Assembly: GCF_000735435.1 (NCBI RefSeq)
Contig: NZ_JMPP01000019.1
Location: 30,462 to 94,461 of the forward strand
Length of the DNA: 64,000 nt
DNA from: Klebsiella planticola ATCC 33531
GTDB taxonomy: Bacteria; Pseudomonadota; Gammaproteobacteria; Enterobacterales; Enterobacteriaceae
Reading direction: 5' to 3'
The notes under the pieces were generated by a model, which saw only the letters and a list, made by a program, of their open reading frames with translations, was not told the DNA's origin and did no database searches. The translations under genes and the position numbers were made by a program. Below, piece by piece: positions 33,590 to 42,503 of this stretch; position 1 is the first letter of the stretch, and every line of letters begins with the position of its first letter.

Positions 33590-33762
33590 CAGGTTATGAT
33601 GTCCATTTTTAAGTTTTAATGAGTTAGCGGAGTTTATTGTTCTCGTTACGCCGTACTGTGCTCATTGGTTCCCGTGACATTCTGCATTTCTGCTCATTTA
33701 CATATAGACAGCATGATAACGGAGTCTTTATATCAGGAAAACAAGAAGGAGGCGGTGGGACT

Positions 33763-33900
33763 GTAAGTATCCCGGCAGTGACGATCATCGATGCTGAAAT
33801 GGTGAGCAGCATGCCAGCCAACCTGAAGGCTGCGACCGGCGGCAACCCGCGCGACACGAAGCTGGAAGAGATTAAATCGCGGTATCGGGAAATTTTCTAA
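33763..33900 (+). pseudogene. Internal-deletion remnant of an iron-containing alcohol dehydrogenase (FucO-like)
   Basis: The frame encodes VSIPAVTIIDAEM and SSMPANLKAATG, matching the middle of FucO/YiaY-type dehydrogenases just before the metal-site VDALTH. It jumps directly to GGNPRDTKLEEIKSRYREIF, matching the extreme C-terminus of the same family (TGGNPREATLEDI in FucO). The two pieces are joined in frame at about 33835-33843, inside a shared ACCGG-type sequence. Roughly 170 codons with the iron ligands and the whole N-terminal half are gone. It cannot be active. It marks a former oxidoreductase beside the sugar-acid cluster. Confidence 0.75.
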
Positions 33901-33973
33901 TGCAATAAAAATCCGCTGTTGCCGGTAACCATACCGGCAACGAAATGATGCAGGAAGGGGGGAAGACGGTCAC

Positions 33974-34741
33974 TCAATCGTTGCTGTTCGTCGAAGACTT
34001 AATCTTATCGATCGCGGTAACGTTTTCCGACATGGCTTCGTTAAGCACTTTCACCGCCGTGCTGGCATCGCGATTTTTGATAGACATATAGACTTTGATA
34101 TGGGCTTCAACGCTCTCAAGGGTGATACCTAGCGCACGATTAAGCTCTTCAAGGTAGTAATAATAGATGTCTTTAATGGAATTCATCACATTATAAAAGA
34201 CACTGTTGTGTGAAGCCCTGACGATAGCCAGGTGAAAAGCGTAGTCTGCCTCAGAATACTTTTTGTAGTCGCCTTTGTTGATCAGCATATTATTGAGCGC
34301 TTGCTCAAGCTGGAGAATATCTTCCTCGGTGGCATGGGTGACGGCCAGCTCCACGCATTTGAACTCCACGGTCTGGCGGAAGATCATCATGTCGTGAAAC
34401 TCTTCGCGGCTGAGATGCATGATTGGACGAGGATCGTTGCTCAGCATCTGCGGCGTAAAGTGATCGCTCACGAAGCTACCGCTCCCCTGGCGAGTGACGA
34501 CGATGCCGAGATCGCGAAAGCGCTGGACCGCGCTGCGCACGCTGACCCTGCTGACGTTAAAGGAAGTGGTAAGCTCCGCTTCAGACGGGAGGCGGCTACC
34601 CGGCGGCCAGCTACCATCCAGCAGCTTTGCGCTTATCTGATCATAAATTTCATTTACAACATTCTGTTTTTGAATGGATTTTATGCTCAAGATCGCTGTC
34701 CGTGTGAGTGATAAACAGTCGGGTAATATATCATTTTTCAA
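33974..34741 (-). CDS. GntR-family (FadR/UxuR subfamily) transcriptional regulator
   Basis: A 255-residue repressor-type protein. The GntR winged helix is at about residues 28-95 (DGSWPPGSRLPSEAEL, FNVSRVSVRSAVQ, VVTRQGSGSFVS), followed by an all-helical FCD effector domain with metal-type residues (FRQTVEFKCVELAV, AFHLAIVRASHN, ESVEAHIKVYM). FCD regulators of this kind sense sugar acids or carboxylates. It follows the MFS and SDR genes on the same strand and likely controls them and the divergent dehydratase. The exact start is uncertain; the first 25 residues are not conserved. Confidence 0.85.
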   Translation of the reverse strand: MKNDILPDCLSLTRTAILSIKSIQKQNVVNEIYDQISAKLLDGSWPPGSRLPSEAELTTSFNVSRVSVRSAVQRFRDLGIVVTRQGSGSFVSDHFTPQMLSNDPRPIMHLSREEFHDMMIFRQTVEFKCVELAVTHATEEDILQLEQALNNMLINKGDYKKYSEADYAFHLAIVRASHNSVFYNVMNSIKDIYYYYLEELNRALGITLESVEAHIKVYMSIKNRDASTAVKVLNEAMSENVTAIDKIKSSTNSND

Positions 34742-34769
34742 AACAAAGCGCCCGTTAGGGCGCCGAATA

Positions 34770-36056
34770 TTAACAAGTCTGTACTTTCGTACTGCTGGAC
34801 TCTTTACTGGTAAAAGCGGTCATTGAAGTCAGTAAGACGGCGAGGACAAGCGAACTCCCCATGAATATATACGAAGCGCCTGGCCCACCGGTTAAACCAT
34901 TCAGATAGCCCACAATCCATGAGCCAACGAATGAGCCAAGTGCCCCAAAACTGACGATGAAGGCCATCGCACCAGCCATAACATTCCTTGAGATCATGTC
35001 AGGTATTGCCGCAAAAAATGGACCATATGGCGTATACATCGCCCCACCCGCAATCATCAGCAGCACATAGGATAACCAAAAATTGGCGGCGCCGATGGTG
35101 AAGGAAGCGATAAAGCAGACCGCGCCCAGACCTAAAAAGAGCAGAACAATAATTTTGCGATTCAGAAATTTATCTGAATACCAGGAGGCGGCTAGCATAA
35201 GAGGCACGGCCAGCAGATAAGGGGCTGCCGATAACCAACCCGTCGCGACAATACTCAAACCTGATGCTGATTTCAGTATAGACGGAAGCCACATAATGAA
35301 ACCATACATTCCTATATTCCAGAAAAAATGAATGAAGGAAAGGGAAAGGACTTTTCCTGAACGAAAAGCTTCACTGTAGTTTTTTATTTCTTTGATGTTA
35401 GTTTGCTCAGCGGCCAGCGCGGCTTCAATATCATTTTTTTCTTGTTGTGTTAGCCATTTGGCATCCGCGGGACGGTCAACAAAAATAAACCACCATATCG
35501 CCGCCCAAATAATTGCCGGGACGCCTTCAATAATAAACATTCCTCGCCAGCCAAAGGCATCAACAAGATAGCCCGAAAGAACGGACATCCACAGCACGGT
35601 AATAGGGTTACCAAGGAAAAGGAAAGTATTGGCTTTTGAACGCTCTTTCTTTGTAAACCAGTGGCTTAAGAAAACAAGCATCGCGGGCATCACCACACTT
35701 TCTGCCACGCCAAGAAGGAAGCGAATCACCGCAAGGACTTTTACATCATGCACCATCCCTGTCGCGGTTGCCAGGATTCCCCATAGAATAAGGCTCCAGA
35801 ATATCAGTTTTTTAGCACTACGTTTTTCAGCGTAAATCCCCCCAGGAACCTGAAAGAAAAAATACCCAAGAAAGAATAAAGCACCTAATAATGATGATAT
35901 TCCGGGAGTGATATTGAGGTCTTCCGCTAAACCGGATGCGGCACCAAATCCATAGTTAGCACGATCCAGATAGGCCAGGCTATAAGTGATAAATGCCAGC
36001 GGTATTAGCTTTTTCCAACGTAATGGAGCTAGTTTTGTTTGTATTTTATCTATCAT
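34770..36056 (-). CDS. MFS transporter, anion:cation symporter (hexuronate/sugar-acid) family
   Basis: A 428-residue permease with 12 predicted membrane helices. The start at 36056 (MIDKIQTKLAPLRWKKLIPL) is preferred over a frame start 10 codons upstream. The N-terminal AYLDRANYGFGAASGLAEDL and GGIYAEKRSAKKLIFWS stretches are typical of the ACS family (ExuT, RhmT, galactonate and tartrate carriers), which import anionic sugars with protons. Flanked by an SDR and a mannonate-dehydratase-like enzyme, it probably brings in the sugar acid used by them. Confidence 0.85.
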   Translation of the reverse strand: MIDKIQTKLAPLRWKKLIPLAFITYSLAYLDRANYGFGAASGLAEDLNITPGISSLLGALFFLGYFFFQVPGGIYAEKRSAKKLIFWSLILWGILATATGMVHDVKVLAVIRFLLGVAESVVMPAMLVFLSHWFTKKERSKANTFLFLGNPITVLWMSVLSGYLVDAFGWRGMFIIEGVPAIIWAAIWWFIFVDRPADAKWLTQQEKNDIEAALAAEQTNIKEIKNYSEAFRSGKVLSLSFIHFFWNIGMYGFIMWLPSILKSASGLSIVATGWLSAAPYLLAVPLMLAASWYSDKFLNRKIIVLLFLGLGAVCFIASFTIGAANFWLSYVLLMIAGGAMYTPYGPFFAAIPDMISRNVMAGAMAFIVSFGALGSFVGSWIVGYLNGLTGGPGASYIFMGSSLVLAVLLTSMTAFTSKESSSTKVQTC

Positions 36057-36110
36057 GATCTCTATTCCAAAATAGGATTTACGCACGGAGGTTGATGATT
36101 GGCGAAATGA

Positions 36111-36878
36111 TTACAGTACCGCCAACCAGCCGCCGTCGACGTAAATAATCTGTCCGTTGATATAGTCAGAGGCTTTTGAGGACAGGAAGACCGCAGTCCC
36201 AATCAATTCTTCCGGGCGACCCCAGCGCTGCGATGGGTTACTGTCTTTCACCCAGTTGTCGAACTGCTTATCTTCGATAAGGGCGGTATTCATATCGGTC
36301 AAAATATAGCCTGGGCCAATGGCGTTGCTCTGTATATTGAATTGCGCCCACTCTGCAGCCATGGAGCAGGTCAGCATTTTGATCCCACCTTTCGCGGCCG
36401 TATAGGGCGCGACGGTGGGCCGTGCAGCCTGGCTGGTCAGCGAACCAATATTGACAATTTTCCCGCCGGAACGGCGGGCGATCATTCGTTTTGCCGCGGT
36501 GCGCGAGACCAGGAAAGCGCTGGTCAGGTTGGTATCAATCACTTTTTGCCAGTTTTCCAGCTCCAGCTCTACCATCGGTTTGCGGTATTGAATCCCGGCG
36601 TTGTTTATCAAAATATCCACGTGGATGTCCTGCGCATCCAGTTCGGCAAACGCTTTCTCAATCGCTTCTTCGCTGGTGACGTCGAACGCCGCGCCGTGCG
36701 CGCTGTAACCTTTACTTGCCAGCGCATCGACCGACTCCGCCAGCAGCGTTTCGCGAATATCGTTCAGTATCACTCTGGCGCCCGCAGCGGCGAGTCCTTC
36801 CGCATAGGCAAACCCCAGACCGCGCGCCGATCCAGTGACCAGAGCCGTTTTTCCCGTTAAATCGAATAATGCGCTCAT
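36111..36878 (-). CDS. Short-chain dehydrogenase, gluconate 5-dehydrogenase-like
   Basis: A classical SDR of 255 residues. The cofactor glycine motif is GSARGLG (16-22), NNAG at 92-95, and the catalytic Ser146, Tyr159 and Lys163 are in SLTSQ and YTAAK. The C-terminal FLSSKASDYINGQ and VDGGWL closely resemble IdnO-type 5-keto-gluconate reductases, so it likely oxidises or reduces a sugar acid. It is the first gene of a minus-strand operon with the MFS carrier and the GntR regulator. Confidence 0.85.
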   Translation of the reverse strand: MSALFDLTGKTALVTGSARGLGFAYAEGLAAAGARVILNDIRETLLAESVDALASKGYSAHGAAFDVTSEEAIEKAFAELDAQDIHVDILINNAGIQYRKPMVELELENWQKVIDTNLTSAFLVSRTAAKRMIARRSGGKIVNIGSLTSQAARPTVAPYTAAKGGIKMLTCSMAAEWAQFNIQSNAIGPGYILTDMNTALIEDKQFDNWVKDSNPSQRWGRPEELIGTAVFLSSKASDYINGQIIYVDGGWLAVL

Positions 36879-36900
36879 TTTATTTCCTCGTTGAATTTAC

Positions 36901-37150
36901 TTGTATGACGACTGTCTTATTTAAGATTGGTTTTTTGGCGAGGCAAAAGCAATACGCTAAAAATAAATTTGCAATATGGATCACAAACACCTCGCATTAA
37001 CCATCATCTCCATTGCGATTTTTATCGTAACTAATTGATTTGTATTTATATTTGTGATTGTGGCATGATCGCGATCACAGAATTAAATGTTCAGGGAACG
37101 ATCGCCTGGCTGGTGTGTTATAACAACGCAAAGTTGTAGGACAACCTACA
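36901..37150. promoter_or_regulatory. Divergent control region of the sugar-acid cluster: CRP-like site and repeated operator motif
   Basis: Three elements are visible. At 37064-37079, CATGATCGCGATCACA matches the 16-bp CRP consensus core at 12 positions. At 37133-37150 lie overlapping palindromes, GTTGT-AGG-ACAAC and TGTAGG-ACAA-CCTACA. At 36901-36911 the related TTGTATGACGA lies close to the SDR start. The shared core TTGTA-GAC-A on both sides suggests operators for the GntR regulator of this cluster. A perfect palindrome TGTTATAACA is at 37116-37125. All are read by eye. Confidence 0.45.
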
Positions 37151-37214
37151 TATTTAGCGATGGCATTCTCTTGCAGCATGACAGGCAGTTAATTCTCTGA
37201 ACTGAGGAGTTAAA

Positions 37215-38468
37215 GTGAGTAACCTGAAAATCACTAACGTGAAAACGATTCTGACGGCACCCGGTGGCATTGATCTGGCGGTTGTGAAGGTCGAAACCAA
37301 CGAACCAGGCCTGTATGGTCTGGGTTGCGCGACGTTTACCCAGCGAATCTTCGCCGTGAAAAGCGCTATCGATGAGTACATGGCGCCTTTTCTCATTGGC
37401 AAAGATCCAACGCGAATTGAAGATATCTGGCAGTCTGGCGCGGTCAGCGGTTACTGGCGCAACGGACCGATTATGAACAACGCGCTATCGGGCGTGGATA
37501 TGGCGCTGTGGGATATCAAAGGTAAGCTCGCGGGCATGCCGGTTTATGATTTGTTAGGCGGTAAATGCCGCGACGGCATTCCGCTATATTGCCATACCGA
37601 TGGCGGTGACGAAGTGGAAGTCGAAGACAATATCCGCGCCAGAATGGAAGAGGGATACCAGTATGTACGCTGTCAGATGGGCATGTATGGCGGCGCGGGT
37701 ACCGACGATCTCAAGCTGATTGCGACCCAGCTGGCGCGGGCGAAAAATATCCAACCGAAGCGTTCCCCGCGCAGCAAAACGCCGGGAATCTATTTTGACC
37801 CGGACGCTTACGCTAAAAGTGTTCCTCGCCTGTTTGACCATCTGCGCAACAAGCTGGGATTTGGTATTGAGTTTATTCATGACGTGCATGAGCGCGTGAC
37901 GCCGGTGACCGCGATTCATCTTGCCAAAACGCTTGAACAATATCAGCTCTTCTACCTTGAAGATCCGGTCGCTCCGGAAAATATCGACTGGCTTAAAATG
38001 CTCCGCCAGCAGTCCTCCACACCGATCTCCATGGGGGAACTGTTTGTGAATGTGAATGAGTGGAAACCCTTAATTGACAATAAGCTGATCGATTATATTC
38101 GCTGCCACGTCAGCACTATCGGCGGTATTACGCCAGCGAAGAAACTGGCGGTGTATAGCGAGCTTAACGGTGTGCGCACTGCATGGCATGGGCCTGGCGA
38201 TATCTCACCGGTCGGCGTCTGCGCGAACATGCACCTTGATCTGAGCTCGCCTAACTTTGGTATTCAGGAGTACACGCCGATGAATGACGCACTACGCGAT
38301 GTCTTCCCGGGATGCCCGGAGATAGATCACGGTTATGCCTACCCGAACGACAAGCCAGGTCTGGGAATTGATATTGATGAAGCCAAAGCGGCGAAGTATC
38401 CGTGCGAAGGCGGCATTCCTTCATGGACGATGGCGCGGACGCCGGATGGCACGGCTTCAAGACCGTAA
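37215..38468 (+). CDS. Mannonate dehydratase-like enolase-superfamily protein (RspA/ManD family)
   Basis: A 417-residue member of the mandelate racemase subgroup of enolases. The N-terminal capping domain (GGIDLAVVKVETNEPG) is followed by the barrel. ALWDIKGKLAGMPVYDLLGG is the family signature; metal ligands fall in FIHDVHERVTP, FYLEDPVAPEN and MGELFVN, and HGPGDISPV holds the active-site histidine. It is closest in layout to RspA/ManD proteins, which dehydrate D-mannonate or D-gluconate, some with very low activity. With the divergent SDR, ACS carrier and GntR regulator it forms a hexonate catabolic unit. The precise substrate is open. Confidence 0.85.
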   Translation: MSNLKITNVKTILTAPGGIDLAVVKVETNEPGLYGLGCATFTQRIFAVKSAIDEYMAPFLIGKDPTRIEDIWQSGAVSGYWRNGPIMNNALSGVDMALWDIKGKLAGMPVYDLLGGKCRDGIPLYCHTDGGDEVEVEDNIRARMEEGYQYVRCQMGMYGGAGTDDLKLIATQLARAKNIQPKRSPRSKTPGIYFDPDAYAKSVPRLFDHLRNKLGFGIEFIHDVHERVTPVTAIHLAKTLEQYQLFYLEDPVAPENIDWLKMLRQQSSTPISMGELFVNVNEWKPLIDNKLIDYIRCHVSTIGGITPAKKLAVYSELNGVRTAWHGPGDISPVGVCANMHLDLSSPNFGIQEYTPMNDALRDVFPGCPEIDHGYAYPNDKPGLGIDIDEAKAAKYPCEGGIPSWTMARTPDGTASRP

Positions 38469-38509
38469 AAGGCTAATCACCAACGGAAAGGGCGTCAATG
38501 TCCGGCTGA

Positions 38510-38670
38510 CAACGTGCGCCCTCCCTGGCATCGCCGGGTATTCTGCCTGACCCACCAGCACCATTGCCGCCCGGCAAAGCGCAGCGCGAACCGGGAAAGC
38601 GTTGCTGGCTGGCGCCGGACGATTGACCGTTTTTTGTCGGCCGGGCCAGGCGTTCGCCGCCGCCCGGCAG
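38510..38670. repeat. REP-like palindromic elements after the dehydratase gene
   Basis: GC-rich inverted repeats, including GCCGGGC at 38640-38646 pairing with GCCCGGC at 38662-38668, and a second imperfect unit at about 38568-38600. They lie between the convergent dehydratase gene and hmuV and may stabilise 3' ends. The whole 38469-38696 gap holds no gene. Confidence 0.55.
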
Positions 38671-38696
38671 AAAACAGGCACAATAGTGTCATCAAC

Positions 38697-39485
38697 TCAC
38701 GGCGCCAGATATACCTGCGGGACGGCAATATCGGGATGCTCAGCCATTCGCACTTCAGCCCCGTACCAGCGGCTGATAACCGACTGGCGAATGACCTCCT
38801 GCGGGGTTCCCTCGGCCACCAGCTTTCCCTGATGGAGGAGCAGAATGCGGTCTGCCCAAAGCGCGGCGAGATTGAGGTCGTGCAGTACGACGCAGACGTG
38901 CAGCTGGCCGCTGCGGGTCAGCCGTTTTAGCAGACGCAGCAGATGCTGTTGATAGTAAAGATCCAGCGCCGAGGTCGGTTCGTCGAGAAACAGCCAGCCC
39001 CGTGGAGCGTCGTCATGCCACAGCTGAGCGAGGCAACGGGCCAACTGCACCCGCTGCTGTTCGCCGCCGGAAAGCGAAGGATAGCGCCTGCCCGCCAGGT
39101 GGTCGCAACCGGTTTCCACCATCACCTGCTGAATCATCTGTGGGTCCGGATTTTTACCCCATGGCGAGCGTCCCATGGCGATGACCGTTTCCACCGGCCA
39201 GTCGGCATGGAGCTGCGTACGTTGCAACATCACCGCCCGGCGGCGAGAGAGCGCTTCCGACGACCAGTGTTCCAGCGAACGTCCTTCTACATGACGTTCG
39301 CCGTCGTTTGGGGATAAGAAACCGGTCAACAGCCGCAGCAGCGTTGATTTACCGGCGCCGTTTGGGCCAATCAGCGCGGTCATCTCTCCACCGGACAGCC
39401 GGACCGACACATCATCGATGATCCGGCGTTTGCCCAGCAGCAGAGAGAGTGACGTGGCGCGCCAGGTGCTATCACGATTATCCAT
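38697..39485 (-). CDS. hmuV: Heme ABC transporter ATP-binding protein HmuV
   Basis: HmuV powers heme import across the inner membrane. The 262 residues carry Walker A GPNGAGKSTLLR, the signature LSGGEQQRVQLARCL, Walker B GWLFLDEPTSALD and a conserved H-loop (VVLHDLNLAALWAD). It overlaps the permease gene hmuU by 8 bp and is the last gene of hmuRSTUV. Confidence 0.93.
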   Translation of the reverse strand: MDNRDSTWRATSLSLLLGKRRIIDDVSVRLSGGEMTALIGPNGAGKSTLLRLLTGFLSPNDGERHVEGRSLEHWSSEALSRRRAVMLQRTQLHADWPVETVIAMGRSPWGKNPDPQMIQQVMVETGCDHLAGRRYPSLSGGEQQRVQLARCLAQLWHDDAPRGWLFLDEPTSALDLYYQQHLLRLLKRLTRSGQLHVCVVLHDLNLAALWADRILLLHQGKLVAEGTPQEVIRQSVISRWYGAEVRMAEHPDIAVPQVYLAP

Positions 39486-40473
39486 ATGTCGTCCTTTGCT
39501 GGCGGAAAATTAACCACAAAAACCACGGTGCGCCGAGCATGCTGGTCAGCAGACCCACCGGCATTTCGGCTGGTGCGGCGACGGTGCGGGCAAGGGTATC
39601 GGCCAGCAGCAGTAAGATCGCCCCGGCCAGCAGCGATCCTGGCACCAGCGCGCGGTGGTCCGGCCCCAGCCACATTCGTATCAGGTGCGGTACCACAAGG
39701 CCAATAAAGCCAATCACGCCGCTGATTGCCACCGAAGAGGCCACCAGCAGCGCGCTGCACAGTAGCAGCAGACGCTGCACGGCCCGGACGTTAATCCCCA
39801 GGTAGTGGGCTTCTTCATCGCCAAGCTGTAGCAGGTTGAGGCGGGAAGCCATTAGCCAGATGATCAGCGAAGCAGGAAAGATTAAGGTGGCCGCGACCAG
39901 CAGCGTGGACCACTCCGCCTGGCCGAGGCTGCCCATCCCCCACAGCGACAGCTGGCGCAGCTGGGTGTCGTTACTTATCCAGGCCAGCACCCCCACCAGC
40001 GCGCCGCACAGCGCGTTGATGGCGATCCCGACCAGCAGCAGGCGCGATAGCGAACCCTCATTCGCCTGGCTGAGGATAAAAATGACCACCATGACTGCGA
40101 TACTGCCGATAAACGCCGCCAGCATGGGAGCATACAGCGCCACCAGCGCCGGAACGGACAGCGGCAGAACCAGCCAGCAGGCCACCGCCAGCGCTGCACC
40201 GCTACTGACCCCCAGCAGGCCGGGATCGGCTAATGGGTTGCGGAACAGCCCTTGCATGACGCAGCCGGAGAGCGCCAGCGCGGCGCCGACCAGCAGCGCC
40301 AGCAGGACGCGCGGCAGACGAATGGTGAGCCAGATATGGCGCAGCACCTCATCCCCCGGCGGCCACAGACTGGCGAGCGGCAGAGGCATTGCGCCGAGGG
40401 TAGTCGCGAACAGCGTCAGGCTCACCAGCAGCAGCGTCATTAACCACAGATGGCGAGAGAGAGTGGAGCGCAT
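39478..40473 (-). CDS. hmuU: Heme ABC transporter permease HmuU
   Basis: HmuU is the FecCD/BtuC-type inner-membrane permease of the heme importer. It has 331 residues and about ten membrane helices. The family stretches RLPRVLLALLVGAALALSG and NPLADPGLLGVSSGAALAV are clear, as is GFIGLVVPHLIRM near the coupling helix. Its start abuts the hmuT stop and its end overlaps hmuV. Confidence 0.93.
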   Translation of the reverse strand: MRSTLSRHLWLMTLLLVSLTLFATTLGAMPLPLASLWPPGDEVLRHIWLTIRLPRVLLALLVGAALALSGCVMQGLFRNPLADPGLLGVSSGAALAVACWLVLPLSVPALVALYAPMLAAFIGSIAVMVVIFILSQANEGSLSRLLLVGIAINALCGALVGVLAWISNDTQLRQLSLWGMGSLGQAEWSTLLVAATLIFPASLIIWLMASRLNLLQLGDEEAHYLGINVRAVQRLLLLCSALLVASSVAISGVIGFIGLVVPHLIRMWLGPDHRALVPGSLLAGAILLLLADTLARTVAAPAEMPVGLLTSMLGAPWFLWLIFRQQRTTYG

Positions 40474-41291
40474 CAGGGGAGCTGCTCCGCTTTTTTCCTC
40501 AGCTCGCTGACCGCCTGCGGCGTCCGCGGTCCAAAGCCGAGCAGGGCCATATCGTCAATCACCAGCACCTGTTTATGGCGACCGGCAGGCGTTTGCGCCA
40601 GCCCCGGCAGTTTCCATAAGCCGGCTTCACCGCCCATACCTTTAAGCCCGTCGGCGGAGATCACCACCAGGTCCGGCAGGCTGGCGATCACGCCTTCCTG
40701 AGACATGCTGCGATAATGGTCGAATCCCTGCATCGCGTTCTGCAGCCCGGCGGCCTGAATAGCACCATCGGCAGCGGTCTTTTGCCCGGCGACCATCGTG
40801 TTCATTCCGCCGTGGCTGAGAATAAACAGCACCCGTTTGCCGACCGGTTGCGTGGGGATCTGCGCTATCTGTGCGGCAACGGTGTGGCGCAGGGCGTCAC
40901 CTTCAGCCTGCTTACCCAGCGCGTCGGCAACCGCGACGATTTTTTTATCAATCGCCGACAGATCGTTACCGCCCGGGATATTAACCACTCTTACCCGACT
41001 GTCCTCTACCTTTTGCAGGACCAGCGAAGGCTGGGCCTGCGCGCTCGCCAGGACGATTGTCGGGCGTAACGACAGGATCCCCTCGGCGTTCAGCTGGCGT
41101 ATATAGCCGACGTCCGGCAGCGATCGCGCGGCGGCAGGCCAGGTGCTGGTACTGTCCTTAGCGACCAACTGCTGCTGTGCATCCAGGGCATAGACGATTT
41201 CTGTGACATCGCCGCCCAGAGAGATGATGCGTTCTGCGGCGGCATGCGCAAACAGGGGAAGAGCGGCAAATAACATCAGCCAGCGTTTCAT
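40473..41291 (-). CDS. hmuT: Periplasmic heme-binding protein HmuT
   Basis: HmuT carries heme from the outer-membrane receptor to HmuUV. It has 272 residues with a signal peptide (MKRWLMLFAALPLFAHA). The mature part begins with ERIISLGGDVTEIVYALD, the standard class III binding-protein start, and LPDVGYIRQLNAEGILSLRP follows as in heme-binding members. The gene overlaps hmuS by 4 bp. Confidence 0.93.
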   Translation of the reverse strand: MKRWLMLFAALPLFAHAAAERIISLGGDVTEIVYALDAQQQLVAKDSTSTWPAAARSLPDVGYIRQLNAEGILSLRPTIVLASAQAQPSLVLQKVEDSRVRVVNIPGGNDLSAIDKKIVAVADALGKQAEGDALRHTVAAQIAQIPTQPVGKRVLFILSHGGMNTMVAGQKTAADGAIQAAGLQNAMQGFDHYRSMSQEGVIASLPDLVVISADGLKGMGGEAGLWKLPGLAQTPAGRHKQVLVIDDMALLGFGPRTPQAVSELRKKAEQLP

Positions 41292-42319
41292 GCGCTCTGT
41301 CCTTCCGTCGTCAGACGGTCAACCTGGCTACGCCATGTCGCCTGCTCCGGATGGCCTTCGCTACGCTGGCCGTATAGCTGGGCGATTTGCGTACCGTCAT
41401 GGGCAAACAGCTCCACGCTGGTGACGTGGCCATCCGAGGTCGGCTTACGCGTTACCCAGACTTCATCAACACTGTCTTCGCGCAGGTGCAGGGTGAAGGT
41501 GGTATTGAAGATGTTGAGCCAGCCGCGCATCGGGGCCAGCTTTTCCAGGGTGCCGGTAAAGATTTGCACGCAGCCGCGGTTGCCAACAAAAATCATGATC
41601 TCGTTGCCCTCTTCGCGAATGGTTTCCAGCAGGTGCGGCAGGGCATCGTGGTCAATGCGGCAGGCCAGGTCATCGCTGACCAGACGGAAAGCCTGCTGGC
41701 GAGAGAGGTTATATTTTCGCAACAGCCCGAAGAACTGATGGACGTCGGTCATGGCGCGCCATTCATTTTCCAGCGCCGCGCCGTCGGCGGAAGCGGCATA
41801 GCGGGGGGCATCAACGGGGCGGATAGCCAACGGTGTCGGGGCGGCATGGGTCTGCCCCGCAATCAGCGCTTCCCACGCCGTCATATCGGTTTGAGCCGTC
41901 GCATAGACTTTCAACAGCGCGTCGCCGTGATGGTCGAAGAACTGAATACTCTGGCGGCCGTTATCACTCAGGTGGAAGGCGCAGGCCCACTGGCTGAGGA
42001 ACAGGCGCAGATCGAGTGCGCGCGGGTTCAGCACCAGCCCGGCATGGCCGCTAAGGTGCTGGTGGGTAAACTGGCCCACCTGCTCATGCACCGCATATTC
42101 ATTACGGCAGATGCATTTGGTCTCGCCGACGCTTTCCAGTCCAGCGATGATTGCCCGCATGTCGTCCTGCAGGCGAACGGCATCGTGGCCAACGCGAGCG
42201 GCGGTTAATTCCGCTTCGCTAATGCCCATTTCAGCGGCGATATCACGGGCATATTTAACGGAAGCCTGCGCTTTGGCAGCCTGATAGCGCTGCCACAGTT
42301 CGTTTGCGTTGTGTTGCAT
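41288..42319 (-). CDS. hmuS: Hemin-degrading / heme-handling protein HmuS
   Basis: HmuS is a cytoplasmic protein that binds and, in several bacteria, breaks down imported heme. The 343 residues contain the two similar halves typical of HemS/HmuS/ChuS (the first with ARVGHDAVRLQDD, the second with SRQQAFRLVSDDLA). It starts 184 bp after the receptor gene, with a strong hairpin between, and is coupled to hmuT. Confidence 0.92.
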   Translation of the reverse strand: MQHNANELWQRYQAAKAQASVKYARDIAAEMGISEAELTAARVGHDAVRLQDDMRAIIAGLESVGETKCICRNEYAVHEQVGQFTHQHLSGHAGLVLNPRALDLRLFLSQWACAFHLSDNGRQSIQFFDHHGDALLKVYATAQTDMTAWEALIAGQTHAAPTPLAIRPVDAPRYAASADGAALENEWRAMTDVHQFFGLLRKYNLSRQQAFRLVSDDLACRIDHDALPHLLETIREEGNEIMIFVGNRGCVQIFTGTLEKLAPMRGWLNIFNTTFTLHLREDSVDEVWVTRKPTSDGHVTSVELFAHDGTQIAQLYGQRSEGHPEQATWRSQVDRLTTEGQSA

Positions 42320-42347
42320 GATTCACATCCTTCTCTACGATGAATAT

Positions 42348-42365
42348 CCCCGGCCGTGGCCGGGG
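42348..42365 (-). promoter_or_regulatory. Strong hairpin between hmuR and hmuS
   Basis: A perfect 8-bp GC stem (CCCCGGCC / GGCCGGGG) with a 2-base loop sits about 30 bp before the hmuS start. No U-run follows, so it is more likely an RNA-stability or processing element setting receptor versus cytoplasmic-protein levels than a full terminator. Confidence 0.4.
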
Positions 42366-42372
42366 AGCAGGT

Positions 42373-42480
42373 TCATCCCCGCTGTCTTTCAGCATGTTGC
42401 GAACGGGACGTTGCACTGCCGGCCTGAGTCTGCGTATCGCGACCCACGCTGCTGCTGCCGGTCGGTATGCTGAAATCCAT
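42373..42480 (-). CDS. Possible 35-residue ORF between hmuR and hmuS
   Basis: An ATG at 42480 opens a frame encoding MDFSIPTGSSSVGRDTQ... and ending in RQRG. It lies in the operon between receptor and HmuS, where some heme operons carry small genes, but it does not resemble HemP and lacks a well-placed ribosome site (CGGAG is about 14 bases upstream). Likely a chance frame. Confidence 0.12.
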   Translation of the reverse strand: MDFSIPTGSSSVGRDTQTQAGSATSRSQHAERQRG

Positions 42481-42503
42481 GGGGTTTATTATTCTCCGGG
42501 CTA

